Of a stretch of 64,000 nt of DNA, positions 25,303-34,450 are shown one piece after another. Positions within the stretch are counted from its first letter, which is position 1, and each line of letters begins with the position of its first letter. The notes beneath the pieces are model-generated. The model was not told the origin of the DNA and made no database searches. It saw only the letters and a program-made list of their open reading frames with translations. Both the position numbers and the translations under genes were made by a program. The stretch is from Herminiimonas arsenicoxydans (GTDB taxonomy: Bacteria; Pseudomonadota; Gammaproteobacteria; Burkholderiales; Burkholderiaceae_D): positions 2,728,001 through 2,792,000 of the forward strand of contig CU207211.1 in NCBI GenBank assembly GCA_000026125.1. Direction: 5' to 3'.

Positions 25303-25326
25303 GCCCGGCCGACGCCGGGCTTTTTT
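25303..25326 (+). terminator. Rho-independent terminator of ffh
   Basis: GCCCGGC at 25303-25309 pairs perfectly with GCCGGGC at 25314-25320 around a CGAC tetraloop, followed by six T. Confidence 0.93.
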
Positions 25327-25662
25327 CATGCTACGGTCCTTTCATGAACGCCTCTATGCTGCAATGCCGATTCCGGAATTGCTGGTGCCGACAGGATTTC
25401 CCATCTTCAAAATCGGTACAAAAGATAGTCTTCACTTCCCCCCAAAATCCCATTCATCCATCGGCTCGGATCAGGCAAATCTGAATCGCGTGGCCCGAAT
25501 GCTGGATCCGCCGTTTTCTCCCTGTGATCCCTGCGTGGCGCGCAACCTACAAATACCCCGTGAAACACTCAAAAAACACTTGCGTGGCGGTAAAATCCGC
25601 ACCACTATTAGCGGTGCGTGAAGTGGCGCAATTTCCCAACACAATGTGAAGGAGGTTTGAAG
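25327..25662 (+). other. Gene-free region upstream of the SWIB-domain gene
   Basis: 336 bp between the ffh terminator and the SWIB gene. It contains the presumed promoter of the SWIB gene and, at 25649-25655, its strong AAGGAGG ribosome-binding site. A 97-codon open frame (25328-25621) lacks any family resemblance or ribosome-binding site and I do not call it. No repeat or hairpin stands out. Confidence 0.55.
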
Positions 25663-26115
25663 ATGGCAACAGCCAAAAAACCAGCGGCCAAAAAACCGGC
25701 CGCCAAGAAACCCGTAGCAAAAAAAGTAGTCGCTAAAAAAGCAGCCCCTGCCAAGAAAGCAGCTCCTGCAAAAAAAGTAGCTGCTAAAAAACCAGTAGCG
25801 AAAAAAGTCGCAGTAAAAAAACCGGCAGCAAAAAAAGTAGCTGCTAAAAAACCGGCGACTGCACGCAAGCCTAACGCTGCGTTCATGAAACCAGTAACAC
25901 CGTCCACAGTTCTGGCCGCTGTTATCGGCGCTGCACCGGCACCACGCACTGAAGTAACCAAAAAAGTGTGGGAATACATCAAGAAGTTCAAACTGCAAAA
26001 CCCAGAAAACAAACGCATGATCGATGCGGATGACAAACTGAAAGCAGTCTTTGGTGGCAAGAAACAAGTATCGATGTTCGAGATGACCAAACTCATCTCC
26101 GGTCACTTGAAATAA
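25663..26115 (+). CDS. SWIB/MDM2-domain protein with N-terminal histone H1-like tail
   Basis: A 150-residue fusion. Residues 1-68 are Lys/Ala/Pro/Val pentads of the same style as the H1-like protein at 12.9 kb. Residues 72-148 form a SWIB domain (FMKPVTPS at its start, TKKVWEYIKKFKLQNPENKRMI, LKAVFGGKKQVSMFEMTKLISGHL). SWIB domains occur in eukaryotic chromatin remodellers and in Chlamydia and many proteobacteria, where the partner is unknown. The start ATG at 25663 is set by AAGGAGG 7 bases upstream. The gene stands alone with its own terminator. A nucleoid-associated role is inferred from the basic tail. Confidence 0.93.
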   Translation: MATAKKPAAKKPAAKKPVAKKVVAKKAAPAKKAAPAKKVAAKKPVAKKVAVKKPAAKKVAAKKPATARKPNAAFMKPVTPSTVLAAVIGAAPAPRTEVTKKVWEYIKKFKLQNPENKRMIDADDKLKAVFGGKKQVSMFEMTKLISGHLK

Positions 26116-26136
26116 TTTTTCAGGTACCAAACAAAA

Positions 26137-26161
26137 ACGCCCGCATCGCGCGGGCGTTTTT
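26137..26161 (+). terminator. Terminator after the SWIB gene (likely bidirectional)
   Basis: ACGCCCGC at 26137-26144 pairs perfectly with GCGGGCGT at 26150-26157 around a 5-base loop, followed by TTTTT on the plus strand and preceded by an A-run, so it can also stop the convergent lytic transglycosylase transcript. Confidence 0.92.
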
Positions 26162-26229
26162 GTTTCTGCTGTAATCCTTGTATATTTCCCAGTGCTGTCG
26201 CCGTTCCATTCCGGCGCGATGCGCCTGCA

Positions 26230-26907
26230 TCAGGGATGATGTTCCCATTTTCTCCAGGATGCCAATACCGCATTCGGATATTCGGCCCGACCGCGACTGC
26301 CGTTATAACGGCCGAGCGCAAGAAACACATCGCCTTTTTCAATATCCAGATACATGCGCAAAATCGAGCAGCCAAAACGCAAATTGGTTTGCATGTGAAA
26401 CAGCTTGCTGCGATCGCCATCGCCGATGACGCGCGTCCAGAACGGCATGACCTGCATATAACCATGGGCGCCTACCGGCGATACCGCATATTTTCGAAAT
26501 GCCGATTCCACCTGTATCAACCCCAGCACCAGGGCAGGATCAAGTCCGGCACGTCGCGCTTCGTACCAGACCGTTCGCAGAAATTCCAGGCGCACCTGCC
26601 GATCCGCAATACGCTTGGCAAGCCGATCCGACATCTCGCCCAGCCAGTGCAGATACGCGATGCGTTCCTTGATTTCCGCAAATTGCGGAATTGGCGGACT
26701 GGGATCGGAAATCGCACGCGACAAGGCCATGCGCACCGAGTCGGCCATCGCCTCTTCCTTTTGATTGCCGGCAAAAACTGCCGTGCTACCGCTCAGCAAT
26801 AACAGGAAAGATAGCGACAGTCCGAGCAAGACATGGAAAGGCCGCCTCCCATCGCCATGCAGTCCGGCGACCATATCAGTCATCGCCAGTCGCATCGCAA
26901 CAATCAC
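26230..26907 (-). CDS. Lytic transglycosylase (Slt-type SLT domain), secreted or membrane-anchored
   Basis: A 225-residue murein lytic transglycosylase that cleaves glycan strands to 1,6-anhydro-muropeptides in the periplasm. A hydrophobic segment at about residues 27-46, ending in AVFAG, looks like a signal peptide. The SLT domain has catalytic Glu134 in QVESAFRKY, then [13 protein letters not shown] and [12 protein letters not shown], and the final ALGRYNGS motif. The start ATG overlaps the proS stop (ATGA); internal ATGs at 26892 and 26880 are alternatives that shorten the region before the signal. Coupling to proS is a feature I know from related genomes. Confidence 0.92.
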   Translation of the reverse strand: MIVAMRLAMTDMVAGLHGDGRRPFHVLLGLSLSFLLLLSGSTAVFAGNQKEEAMADSVRMALSRAISDPSPPIPQFAEIKERIAYLHWLGEMSDRLAKRIADRQVRLEFLRTVWYEARRAGLDPALVLGLIQVESAFRKYAVSPVGAHGYMQVMPFWTRVIGDGDRSKLFHMQTNLRFGCSILRMYLDIEKGDVFLALGRYNGSRGRAEYPNAVLASWRKWEHHP

Positions 26908-28637
26908 GCCGCCAATCTGGCTTGCACAAAGGCGAGCATGTCATCCAGCGCGACCGCAGTGGCGTCAGCGTCACGACGACCTTTATATTCCAGCGCGCCC
27001 TCTTTCAGGCCGCGCTCGCCGATCACGATGCGATGCGGCGCACCGATCAACTCCCAGTCTGCAAACATGGCGCCGGGACGTTCGCCGCGGTCATCAAGAA
27101 TGACATCGACGCCAGCTGCCAGCAGCGCTTCATACAGCTTGTCGGTTTCCGTCTTGACGCTTTCGCTGCGGTCGTAGCCCATAGGGCATAACACCACTTC
27201 AAACGGGGCCAGTGCGGCTGGCCAGATGATGCCCCTGTCGTCGAAATTCTGCTCGATCGCCGCGCCTACTATGCGTGTTACGCCTATGCCGTAACAACCC
27301 ATTTGTATCAATTGCGGCTTGCCGTTTTCATCCAGATAAGTCGCTTTCATCTTCTCGGAATAAGCCGTACCCAGCTGGAATACATGGCCGACTTCAATCC
27401 CGCGCTGGATCGCCAATACGCCCTTGCCGTCCGGCGACGGGTCGCCCTCGACCACATTGCGCAAATCGAGCACCATCGCTTCCGGCAGATCGCGCCCCCA
27501 GTTCACACCAGTGAAATGGAAATCGACTTCATTCGCACCACAGACAAAATCGCTCATAGCCGCGACGGTGCGATCTACCACCACTTTGACTGGTTTCTTC
27601 GTATTGATAGGACCGAGGTAGCCTGGTGGAGTACCAAACCATTCGACGATCTCTGCTTCATTAGCAAAACGATAGTCGGTCAAGCCTGGAATCTTGGCGG
27701 CTTTTACTTCATTCAGTTCATGATCGCCGCGCAGGAGCAACAACCAGATTTCCTTACTGACGACACCCTTGTCTTCTTTTTCTACCGTCAACACGATGGA
27801 CTTGACGGTTTGCGCTAATGGCAAATTCAGCAATGCAGCTACGTCTTCGCATTTGGCTTTACCCGGCGTGGCCGTCTTGGTCAACGTTTGCGTTGCCGCT
27901 GCGCGTGGAACCGCTGGTGCAATCGCTTCCGCTGCTTCCATATTGGCCGCGTAGTCGGAAGTCGGGCAATACACAATTGCATCTTCACCGGTATCGGCAA
28001 TCACATGGAATTCGTGCGAACCGGAGCCGCCGATGGCGCCATTGTCAGCTGCCACGGCACGGAACTGCAGGCCGAAACGGTTGAAAATCTTCACGTAGGC
28101 ATCGAACATGATTTGATACGAGCGCTTCAAGCCTTCCGCGTCGCGGTCAAAGGAATAGGCATCCTTCATCGTGAATTCGCGTCCGCGCATCAAGCCGAAG
28201 CGCGGACGGCGCTCGTCGCGGAACTTGGTCTGGATATGATAAAAATTGAGCGGCAACTGACGATAGGATTTGATTTCGCTACGCACTACATCGGTGACGA
28301 CTTCTTCCGAAGTCGGCTGAATCGCGTATTCGCGACCATGCCTGTCCTTCACACGCATCAATTCCGGGCCCATCTTGTCCCAGCGACCGGTTTCCTGCCA
28401 CAGCTCGGCCGGCTGCACCAGGGGCATCAGCAATTCAATTGCATGGGCACGGTTCATTTCTTCGCGCACAATCGCCTCCACCTTGCGGATTACGCGCAGA
28501 CCGATAGGCATATAGGTATAAATACCGGAGCCGAGGCGTTTGATCATGCCGGCGCGCATCATCAGTTTATGACTGACGATTTCTGCGTCGGAAGGAGCTT
28601 CTTTGAGAGTGGAAATGAAAAAACGGGATGCGCGCAT
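26904..28637 (-). CDS. proS: Prolyl-tRNA synthetase, bacterial type
   Basis: A 577-residue class II synthetase that charges tRNA-Pro. The start [20 protein letters not shown] and the motif 2 region ([26 protein letters not shown]) are typical. The insertion editing domain (INS) lies between motifs 2 and 3, at about residues 230-390. Motif 3 is in the [17 protein letters not shown] segment, and the C-terminal anticodon-binding domain follows ([28 protein letters not shown]). It is divergent from rppH, with about 200 bp between, including a TATAAT at 28670-28675 that could serve rppH. Confidence 0.96.
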   Translation of the reverse strand: MRASRFFISTLKEAPSDAEIVSHKLMMRAGMIKRLGSGIYTYMPIGLRVIRKVEAIVREEMNRAHAIELLMPLVQPAELWQETGRWDKMGPELMRVKDRHGREYAIQPTSEEVVTDVVRSEIKSYRQLPLNFYHIQTKFRDERRPRFGLMRGREFTMKDAYSFDRDAEGLKRSYQIMFDAYVKIFNRFGLQFRAVAADNGAIGGSGSHEFHVIADTGEDAIVYCPTSDYAANMEAAEAIAPAVPRAAATQTLTKTATPGKAKCEDVAALLNLPLAQTVKSIVLTVEKEDKGVVSKEIWLLLLRGDHELNEVKAAKIPGLTDYRFANEAEIVEWFGTPPGYLGPINTKKPVKVVVDRTVAAMSDFVCGANEVDFHFTGVNWGRDLPEAMVLDLRNVVEGDPSPDGKGVLAIQRGIEVGHVFQLGTAYSEKMKATYLDENGKPQLIQMGCYGIGVTRIVGAAIEQNFDDRGIIWPAALAPFEVVLCPMGYDRSESVKTETDKLYEALLAAGVDVILDDRGERPGAMFADWELIGAPHRIVIGERGLKEGALEYKGRRDADATAVALDDMLAFVQARLAA

Positions 28638-28837
28638 GACGATGAATTCTTTTTAAAAAGAGAGAGGGTTATAATCAACTCAATTTTAAAGGATTAGCTG
28701 GCTGATGCACCCACTGTTCGCACAATTGATTACCGTCTTCGTTGTTCGCACGTCATCGTGCGCGCGACGGTGCAAGGCTGTATAGAAGCCAATTTTCGAT
28801 TGAGGGTACCTTAGCCGCAGAAAGTTTGAGGTGCACT

Positions 28838-29419
28838 ATGCTGGATCGTGAAGGCTTTCGCCCAAACGTCGGCATTATTTTGATCAACGCCCAGAATGAA
28901 GTGTGGTGGGGCAAGCGGGTGCGCGAGCACTCGTGGCAGTTCCCGCAGGGCGGTATCAAATTCGGCGAAACACCCGAACAGGCAATGTTTCGCGAGCTGG
29001 AAGAAGAAGTCGGCTTGCGGGCGGAGCATGTCAAAATCATCGGACGCACCCGCGACTGGTTGCGCTATGAAGTTCCGGATCATTTCATCAAGCGCGAAAT
29101 TCGCGGTCATTACAAAGGCCAGAAACAGATCTGGTTTTTGCTGCGCATGGTCGGACGCGATTGCGACGTCAATCTGCGCCTGACCGAACATCCGGAATTC
29201 GACGCATGGCGCTGGCACGATTACTGGGTGCCGCTGGACGTCGTAATTGAATTCAAACGCGATGTCTATCAACGTGCGCTGCAAGAGCTTTCCCGCTTCC
29301 TGTCGCGCCCTGCACATCCCGCGCCTATCCATAATACGGCTCGCTACCTGCGCCAAACGCATTCAGCGCGCAAAACCGACGAACCGTCCACTGAACAGAC
29401 CAAGCCTAACAATGAATAA
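28838..29419 (+). CDS. rppH: RNA pyrophosphohydrolase
   Basis: A 193-residue Nudix hydrolase that removes pyrophosphate from the 5' end of primary transcripts and so triggers RNase E decay. The Nudix box is complete ([20 protein letters not shown] with VGL after), preceded by WQFPQG, and [12 protein letters not shown] with [11 protein letters not shown] are RppH-specific segments. The start at 28838 ([13 protein letters not shown]) is the family start, with TTGAGG 6-7 bases upstream; the open frame extends 32 codons further without family resemblance. The C-terminal 35 residues are low-complexity. Its stop overlaps the next gene's start by 8 bp. Confidence 0.95.
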   Translation: MLDREGFRPNVGIILINAQNEVWWGKRVREHSWQFPQGGIKFGETPEQAMFRELEEEVGLRAEHVKIIGRTRDWLRYEVPDHFIKREIRGHYKGQKQIWFLLRMVGRDCDVNLRLTEHPEFDAWRWHDYWVPLDVVIEFKRDVYQRALQELSRFLSRPAHPAPIHNTARYLRQTHSARKTDEPSTEQTKPNNE

Positions 29420-29975
29420 GCCTTTCTTTCGCTCACGCAAACTGATGCCAACGCTATTCGGACTGGTGCTTTTGGCAATGTCGCAGATGTCTATTGCCCA
29501 GCAGCTGGAATACAACAAGAACTTCAGTGATGACGAAGTCAAGCCATGGGAAGAAATCCAGATAGAATTGCCGCCCGCACCCAAGGATGAAAATCTGCTG
29601 CCTTTCTACGTCGGACCGACTGCGACTCAAAAATTTGCAATAGATGCCAAATCATTGGCCATTGGTACAGACGGTGTAGTGCGCTATACGCTGGTCGCAG
29701 TCAGCCAGGGCGGCGCAAAAAACATCAGTTATGAAGGCATACGCTGCTCGTCGTTTGAAAAGAAAATCTATGCGCTTGGACGCGACGACGGCACGTGGGC
29801 GCGCTCACGCCGCGACCAGTGGGAAGGCATCGTACGCAGCAAAGTCAATCGCCAGCATGCCGCGCTGGCGCAGGATTATTTTTGCAGCAATCTGGTTATC
29901 ATGGGAAATGAGAAGGACATACTGCAACGCATCAAGTCAGGTAAAACCCTGATCGACGACATGCTGCGTGAATAG
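29412..29975 (+). CDS. CNP1-like family protein, exported
   Basis: A 187-residue protein with a typical signal peptide ([10 protein letters not shown], a hydrophobic stretch, and cleavage after about Ala30 in SIAQQ). The mature part has the pattern of the CNP1-like family ([25 protein letters not shown], then [21 protein letters not shown] and a later LAQDYFC), whose function is unknown. Two cysteines may form a periplasmic disulfide. The start ATG at 29412 lies inside the rppH end, an 8-bp overlap in a different frame that suggests translational coupling. It is convergent with proB. Confidence 0.85.
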   Translation: MNKPFFRSRKLMPTLFGLVLLAMSQMSIAQQLEYNKNFSDDEVKPWEEIQIELPPAPKDENLLPFYVGPTATQKFAIDAKSLAIGTDGVVRYTLVAVSQGGAKNISYEGIRCSSFEKKIYALGRDDGTWARSRRDQWEGIVRSKVNRQHAALAQDYFCSNLVIMGNEKDILQRIKSGKTLIDDMLRE

Positions 29976-30022
29976 GCAGGAATCTATCCGGGGAAAACGA
30001 AATCAGCCGACAGCTGGCCCCT

Positions 30023-30045
30023 TGGCGCTGCGGAACGCAGCGCCA
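30023..30045. terminator. Strong hairpin between convergent CNP1-like and proB genes
   Basis: TGGCGCTGCG at 30023-30032 pairs perfectly with CGCAGCGCCA at 30036-30045 around a GAA triloop. It sits in the 73-bp space between convergent genes. The T-tract on either side is poor, so efficiency is uncertain, but position and stem strength fit a bidirectional terminator. Confidence 0.6.
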
Positions 30046-30048
30046 GAT

Positions 30049-31167
30049 TTACAACAACACCAGATTATCGCGGTGTATCAATTCCGGCTCTTCAACAAAA
30101 CCAAGAATGGATAAAATGTCCGTCGACGGCTTGCGCATGATGCGGCGAGCCTCCGAACTTGTGTAGTTGGTAATGCCGCGTGCAATTGCCCGGCCTGATT
30201 GATCGACACAGGTAATCACATCGCCGCGCCCGAAACTGCCGGACACCTCGATCACGCCGATAGGCAACAGCGATTTTCCTTCTGCCGTCAATTTCAGCAC
30301 GGCGCCCTGATCGAGCACGATCCTGCCTGCCGTGTGCAAATGATCCGCCATCCATTGCTTGCGCGCCGTCAGTTGCGCAGTTTGCGCAGTCAATTGCGTG
30401 CCTATCGCTTCGCCAGCCGCCAAACGCGTCAATACCTGTTCTTCGCGTCCCCAGGCAATCACCGTATGTGCACCAGACAATGCCGCCCGCTTGGCCGCCA
30501 GTATTTTTGTCAGCATGCCGCCGCGACCAAGGCTACTGCCCGCACCGCCTGCCATCGCTTCCAGCTCGACATCGCCAGCCTGTGCTTCATGAATGAACGT
30601 GGCATGCGGGTCTTTGCGCGGATCGGCGCTGAACAGGCCGCGTTGATCGGTCAAAATAATCAGCGCATCGGCTTCGATCAGATTGGCTACCAGCGCACCC
30701 AGCGTATCGTTATCGCCGAACTTGATTTCATCGGTGACGACGGTATCGTTTTCATTGATGATGGGTACTACTCCCAGCTGCAGCAATGTAAACAATGTCG
30801 ATCGCGCATTCAGATAACGCTCACGATCCGCCAGATCAGCATGCGTCAGCAGAATTTGCGCGGTTTGTACCTGATGCTGACGGAAACTGGTTTCATAGAT
30901 TTGCGCCAGCCCCATCTGACCGACTGCAGCACAGGCCTGCAACTCGTGGACGCCAGTCGGACGCTTGTCGAATCCGAGACGCTGCATACCTTCGGCAATG
31001 GCACCTGAACTGACCAGTACCACTTCCTTGCCCAAGGCGCGTAATTGAACGATCTGCTCTGCCCATTTTTGAATCGCGGCAGTATCGAGTCCCTTGCCGT
31101 CATTAGTGACGAGCGAAGAGCCGACCTTGATGATGATGCGTTTGGCTGATTGAATGGCAGAATCCAT
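30049..31167 (-). CDS. proB: Glutamate 5-kinase with PUA domain
   Basis: A 372-residue enzyme that phosphorylates glutamate to gamma-glutamyl phosphate, the first step of proline synthesis and usually feedback-inhibited by proline. The amino-acid kinase domain opens with [15 protein letters not shown] and includes [20 protein letters not shown] and [17 protein letters not shown]. The C-terminal PUA domain starts at about residue 285 ([13 protein letters not shown]). It is last in the rplU-rpmA-obgE-proB run, 74 bp after obgE with a perfect stem-loop between them. Confidence 0.96.
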   Translation of the reverse strand: MDSAIQSAKRIIIKVGSSLVTNDGKGLDTAAIQKWAEQIVQLRALGKEVVLVSSGAIAEGMQRLGFDKRPTGVHELQACAAVGQMGLAQIYETSFRQHQVQTAQILLTHADLADRERYLNARSTLFTLLQLGVVPIINENDTVVTDEIKFGDNDTLGALVANLIEADALIILTDQRGLFSADPRKDPHATFIHEAQAGDVELEAMAGGAGSSLGRGGMLTKILAAKRAALSGAHTVIAWGREEQVLTRLAAGEAIGTQLTAQTAQLTARKQWMADHLHTAGRIVLDQGAVLKLTAEGKSLLPIGVIEVSGSFGRGDVITCVDQSGRAIARGITNYTSSEARRIMRKPSTDILSILGFVEEPELIHRDNLVLL

Positions 31168-31202
31168 GCTTTGTAATCCGGCACTGTTTTGGTTTTTGAT
31201 GC

Positions 31203-31226
31203 CGGATTGCCGCTGCCGGCAATCCG
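31203..31226. other. Stem-loop between obgE and proB
   Basis: CGGATTGCCG at 31203-31212 pairs perfectly with CGGCAATCCG at 31217-31226 around a CTGC loop. It lies 16 bp after obgE and 36 bp before proB. No T-run follows, so it may be a processing or stabilising element rather than a terminator. Confidence 0.55.
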
Positions 31227-31241
31227 TTTAACGCTCTTGCG

Positions 31242-32400
<1,159 letters not shown>

Positions 32401-32442
32401 TCGATTGAAGGCTTTCGCCTTACCTTGCGTGCCTAAGTAAAC

Positions 32443-32700
32443 TTAGGCAGGTACTACTGTAACGTACTGACGTTGCAACGCGCCTTTGATCACAAAAGCA
32501 ACTTTGCCGTCAGTCAGCGCGAACAAGGTATGATCCTTGCCCATGCCGACGTTTTCGCCCGGGTGCACTTTGGTACCGCGTTGGCGAATAATGATGCCGC
32601 CAGCGTTGATGACTTGACCACCGTAGACTTTAACGCCCAGTCGTTTTGACTCTGAGTCACGACCATTTCGCGTAGTGCCGCCGCCTTTTTTATGTGCCAT
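32443..32700 (-). CDS. rpmA: 50S ribosomal protein L27
   Basis: The 85-residue L27, whose N-terminus reaches the peptidyl-transferase centre. It starts [20 protein letters not shown], so it has no Firmicutes-type pre-sequence, and has the family segments [17 protein letters not shown] and [16 protein letters not shown]. It lies 38 bp downstream of rplU. A perfect 8-bp palindrome, GCCTAAGT with ACTTAGGC (32431-32448), spans its stop codon. The terminator-like hairpin to obgE follows. Confidence 0.98.
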   Translation of the reverse strand: MAHKKGGGTTRNGRDSESKRLGVKVYGGQVINAGGIIIRQRGTKVHPGENVGMGKDHTLFALTDGKVAFVIKGALQRQYVTVVPA

Positions 32701-32738
32701 TTCTGACTCCTTGTATCTGGTTAGTCCGAGTCAGCGGC

Positions 32739-33050
32739 TTAGCCGTTGATCGAAACGATCTGCAATTCGGTGTAATTTTGGCGATGGCCCTGGTGCTTCT
32801 GGTAGTGCTTACGGCGACGCATCTTGAAAATCTTCACTTTATCGTGACGACCGTGGGAGACAACCGTAGCAAGGACCGTAGCACCTTCAACCAGCGGAGC
32901 ACCAAACTTAATGGTTTCTCCTGCGCCCAATGCGAGCACCTGATCAAGGGTGATTTCGGATCCAATGTCTGCCGGTATCTGTTCTACTTTAAATTTTTCA
33001 CCAGCGACAACTTTATATTGTTTGCCACCGGTTTTTATGACCGCGTACAT
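32739..33050 (-). CDS. rplU: 50S ribosomal protein L21
   Basis: The 103-residue L21, starting [14 protein letters not shown], with the signature [16 protein letters not shown] near the C-terminus. The start at 33050 is the family start; the frame stays open upstream but has no resemblance there. GAGG lies 6-8 bases before the ATG. It is the first gene of rplU-rpmA-obgE-proB, with a consensus sigma-70 promoter about 85-110 bp upstream, giving a leader of about 75 bases. Confidence 0.98.
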   Translation of the reverse strand: MYAVIKTGGKQYKVVAGEKFKVEQIPADIGSEITLDQVLALGAGETIKFGAPLVEGATVLATVVSHGRHDKVKIFKMRRRKHYQKHQGHRQNYTELQIVSING

Positions 33051-33132
33051 GTGAAACCTCATCAAATGATTTAAGGACTTTTCTCTCTTCGAATCGCCGG
33101 AACTTACCCAGACGGAATCGGGAAAACCTCCA

Positions 33133-33161
33133 ATTATACATGGACTTACCGCCCCGGTCAA
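33133..33161 (-). promoter_or_regulatory. Sigma-70 promoter of rplU-rpmA-obgE-proB
   Basis: On the minus strand TTGACC (33161-33156) and TATAAT (33138-33133) are separated by exactly 17 bp, a near-consensus housekeeping promoter. Predicted transcription start is near 33126. Confidence 0.88.
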
Positions 33162-33239
33162 AAACTGTAAACAAGGATATTTTGAGCAATAGCCTGTTCC
33201 TTGACCGCAACATGGGGCCGCGCCCTGCGTTTGTCGTCG

Positions 33240-33245
33240 TATAAT
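33240..33245 (+). promoter_or_regulatory. -10 box candidate for ispB
   Basis: A consensus TATAAT lies 35 bp before the ispB start, in the divergent region between rplU and ispB. No good -35 box lies at 16-18 bp; the TTGACC at 33201 is too far upstream. Confidence 0.4.
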
Positions 33246-33279
33246 TCCGCTCATTCATGCTCATTCATCAGGCTTACCC

Positions 33280-34269
33280 TTGGCTTCTCCTTCCACAACT
33301 TCTGCCCAAAACCTGCTTATACAACCAATCGCTGCGGATATGAGTGCTGTCGATGCGGTGATTCGCCAAAAACTCCATTCGGAAGTTGCACTGGTTAATC
33401 AAATCGCCGACTACATCATCAGCGCCGGCGGCAAACGTATCCGGCCTGTGCTGGTATTGCTGATGGCAAATGCACTCGGCTATCGCGGCACCCACCAGTA
33501 CGATCTGGCTGCCGTGGTCGAATTCATTCATACGGCGACCTTGCTGCATGACGATGTAGTGGATGAATCCGAGCTGCGACGTGGCCGCAAGACTGCCAAT
33601 GCCTTGTTTGGCAATGCGGCATCGGTACTGGTGGGCGACTTTTTGCACTCGCGCGCGTTTCAGATGATGGTCACCGTCGGCAATATTCGCGCCATGCAGA
33701 TTCTGGCCGATGCGACCAATGTGATTGCCGAAGGCGAAGTCTTGCAGTTGCTCAATATGCATGATCCGGACATTTCGGAAGAACGCTACACGCAGGTCAT
33801 ACGCTCCAAAACCGCCAAATTATTCGAGGCCGCCGCTCAACTCGGCGCCCTGATCGCCGGTGCTTCGGAAGATGAAATCGAAGCTGCTGCCGAATACGGC
33901 CGCTCGCTCGGCACCGCCTTCCAGTTGATTGACGATGTACTGGATTATTCCGGTCATGCGGAAGATATCGGCAAGAATGTAGGTGACGATTTGCGCGAAG
34001 GCAAGGCTACCTTGCCATTGATCTATCTGATGGAACACGGCAACACCGAGCAACGCGAACTGGTGCGCAGCTGTATTGAAAACGGCGATGAAGAACATTT
34101 CGATGCGGTCTTGCTGGCCGTTACGACATCCGGCGCGCTGGACTACACCAAGCGCAAAGCCGAAGAAGCGGCAGCGCGCGCAGCCGCATCGATAGCCGGA
34201 CTGCCCGAGAGCCAGTTCAAGGACGCTCTGCTCAACCTGAGCTCATTTGCCGTACACCGCAATCACTAA
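33280..34269 (+). CDS. ispB: Octaprenyl (polyprenyl) diphosphate synthase
   Basis: A 329-residue trans-prenyltransferase that builds the polyprenyl side chain of ubiquinone from farnesyl diphosphate and isopentenyl diphosphate. Both aspartate-rich motifs are present: DDVVD at about 91-95 and DDVLD at about 217-221, with GGKRIRPVL before the first. The start I give is a TTG at 33280, with AGG about 7 bases upstream; the next in-frame ATG (33340) would remove conserved N-terminal residues of the open frame but has no ribosome-binding site. Chain length is inferred from family. ubiC in the same window also feeds ubiquinone synthesis. Confidence 0.93.
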   Translation: MASPSTTSAQNLLIQPIAADMSAVDAVIRQKLHSEVALVNQIADYIISAGGKRIRPVLVLLMANALGYRGTHQYDLAAVVEFIHTATLLHDDVVDESELRRGRKTANALFGNAASVLVGDFLHSRAFQMMVTVGNIRAMQILADATNVIAEGEVLQLLNMHDPDISEERYTQVIRSKTAKLFEAAAQLGALIAGASEDEIEAAAEYGRSLGTAFQLIDDVLDYSGHAEDIGKNVGDDLREGKATLPLIYLMEHGNTEQRELVRSCIENGDEEHFDAVLLAVTTSGALDYTKRKAEEAAARAAASIAGLPESQFKDALLNLSSFAVHRNH

Positions 34270-34323
34270 GATGAGGCGCCATTTGTTGCGCCCAGTCTCC
34301 CATTGATCACGGCACAGACAATT

Positions 34324-34339
34324 CGGCACAAGCGTTGCA
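34324..34339 (+). promoter_or_regulatory. Sigma-54-type (-24/-12) promoter upstream of pilB
   Basis: CGGCAC, five bases, then TTGCA matches the known TGGCAC-N5-TTGCW consensus at all but the first base. The GG (34325-34326) and GC (34337-34338) elements are correctly 12 bp apart. It lies 112 bp before the pilB ATG, giving a leader of about 100 bases. PilR, a sigma-54 activator, is encoded in this window. Confidence 0.65.
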
Positions 34340-34450
34340 TTTTCCTCTGAGAAAAGGTGACAGGCATTCGGATATGTTTACAAAACAGATGCTTATAGGC
34401 ATTATCTAACGCATCTTCGATGTTCAAATTGACATTTCCGGCGTAACTAC

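Noticed and set aside
25328..25621. 97-codon plus-strand frame after ffh
   Set aside because: It starts directly after the ffh terminator T-run, has no ribosome-binding site, and shows no family resemblance.
34270..34450. Possible tRNA between ispB and pilB
   Set aside because: A tRNA lies here in some relatives, as I recall, but no cloverleaf, TTCGA-type T-loop or acceptor pairing is visible. I found no tRNA elsewhere in the window.
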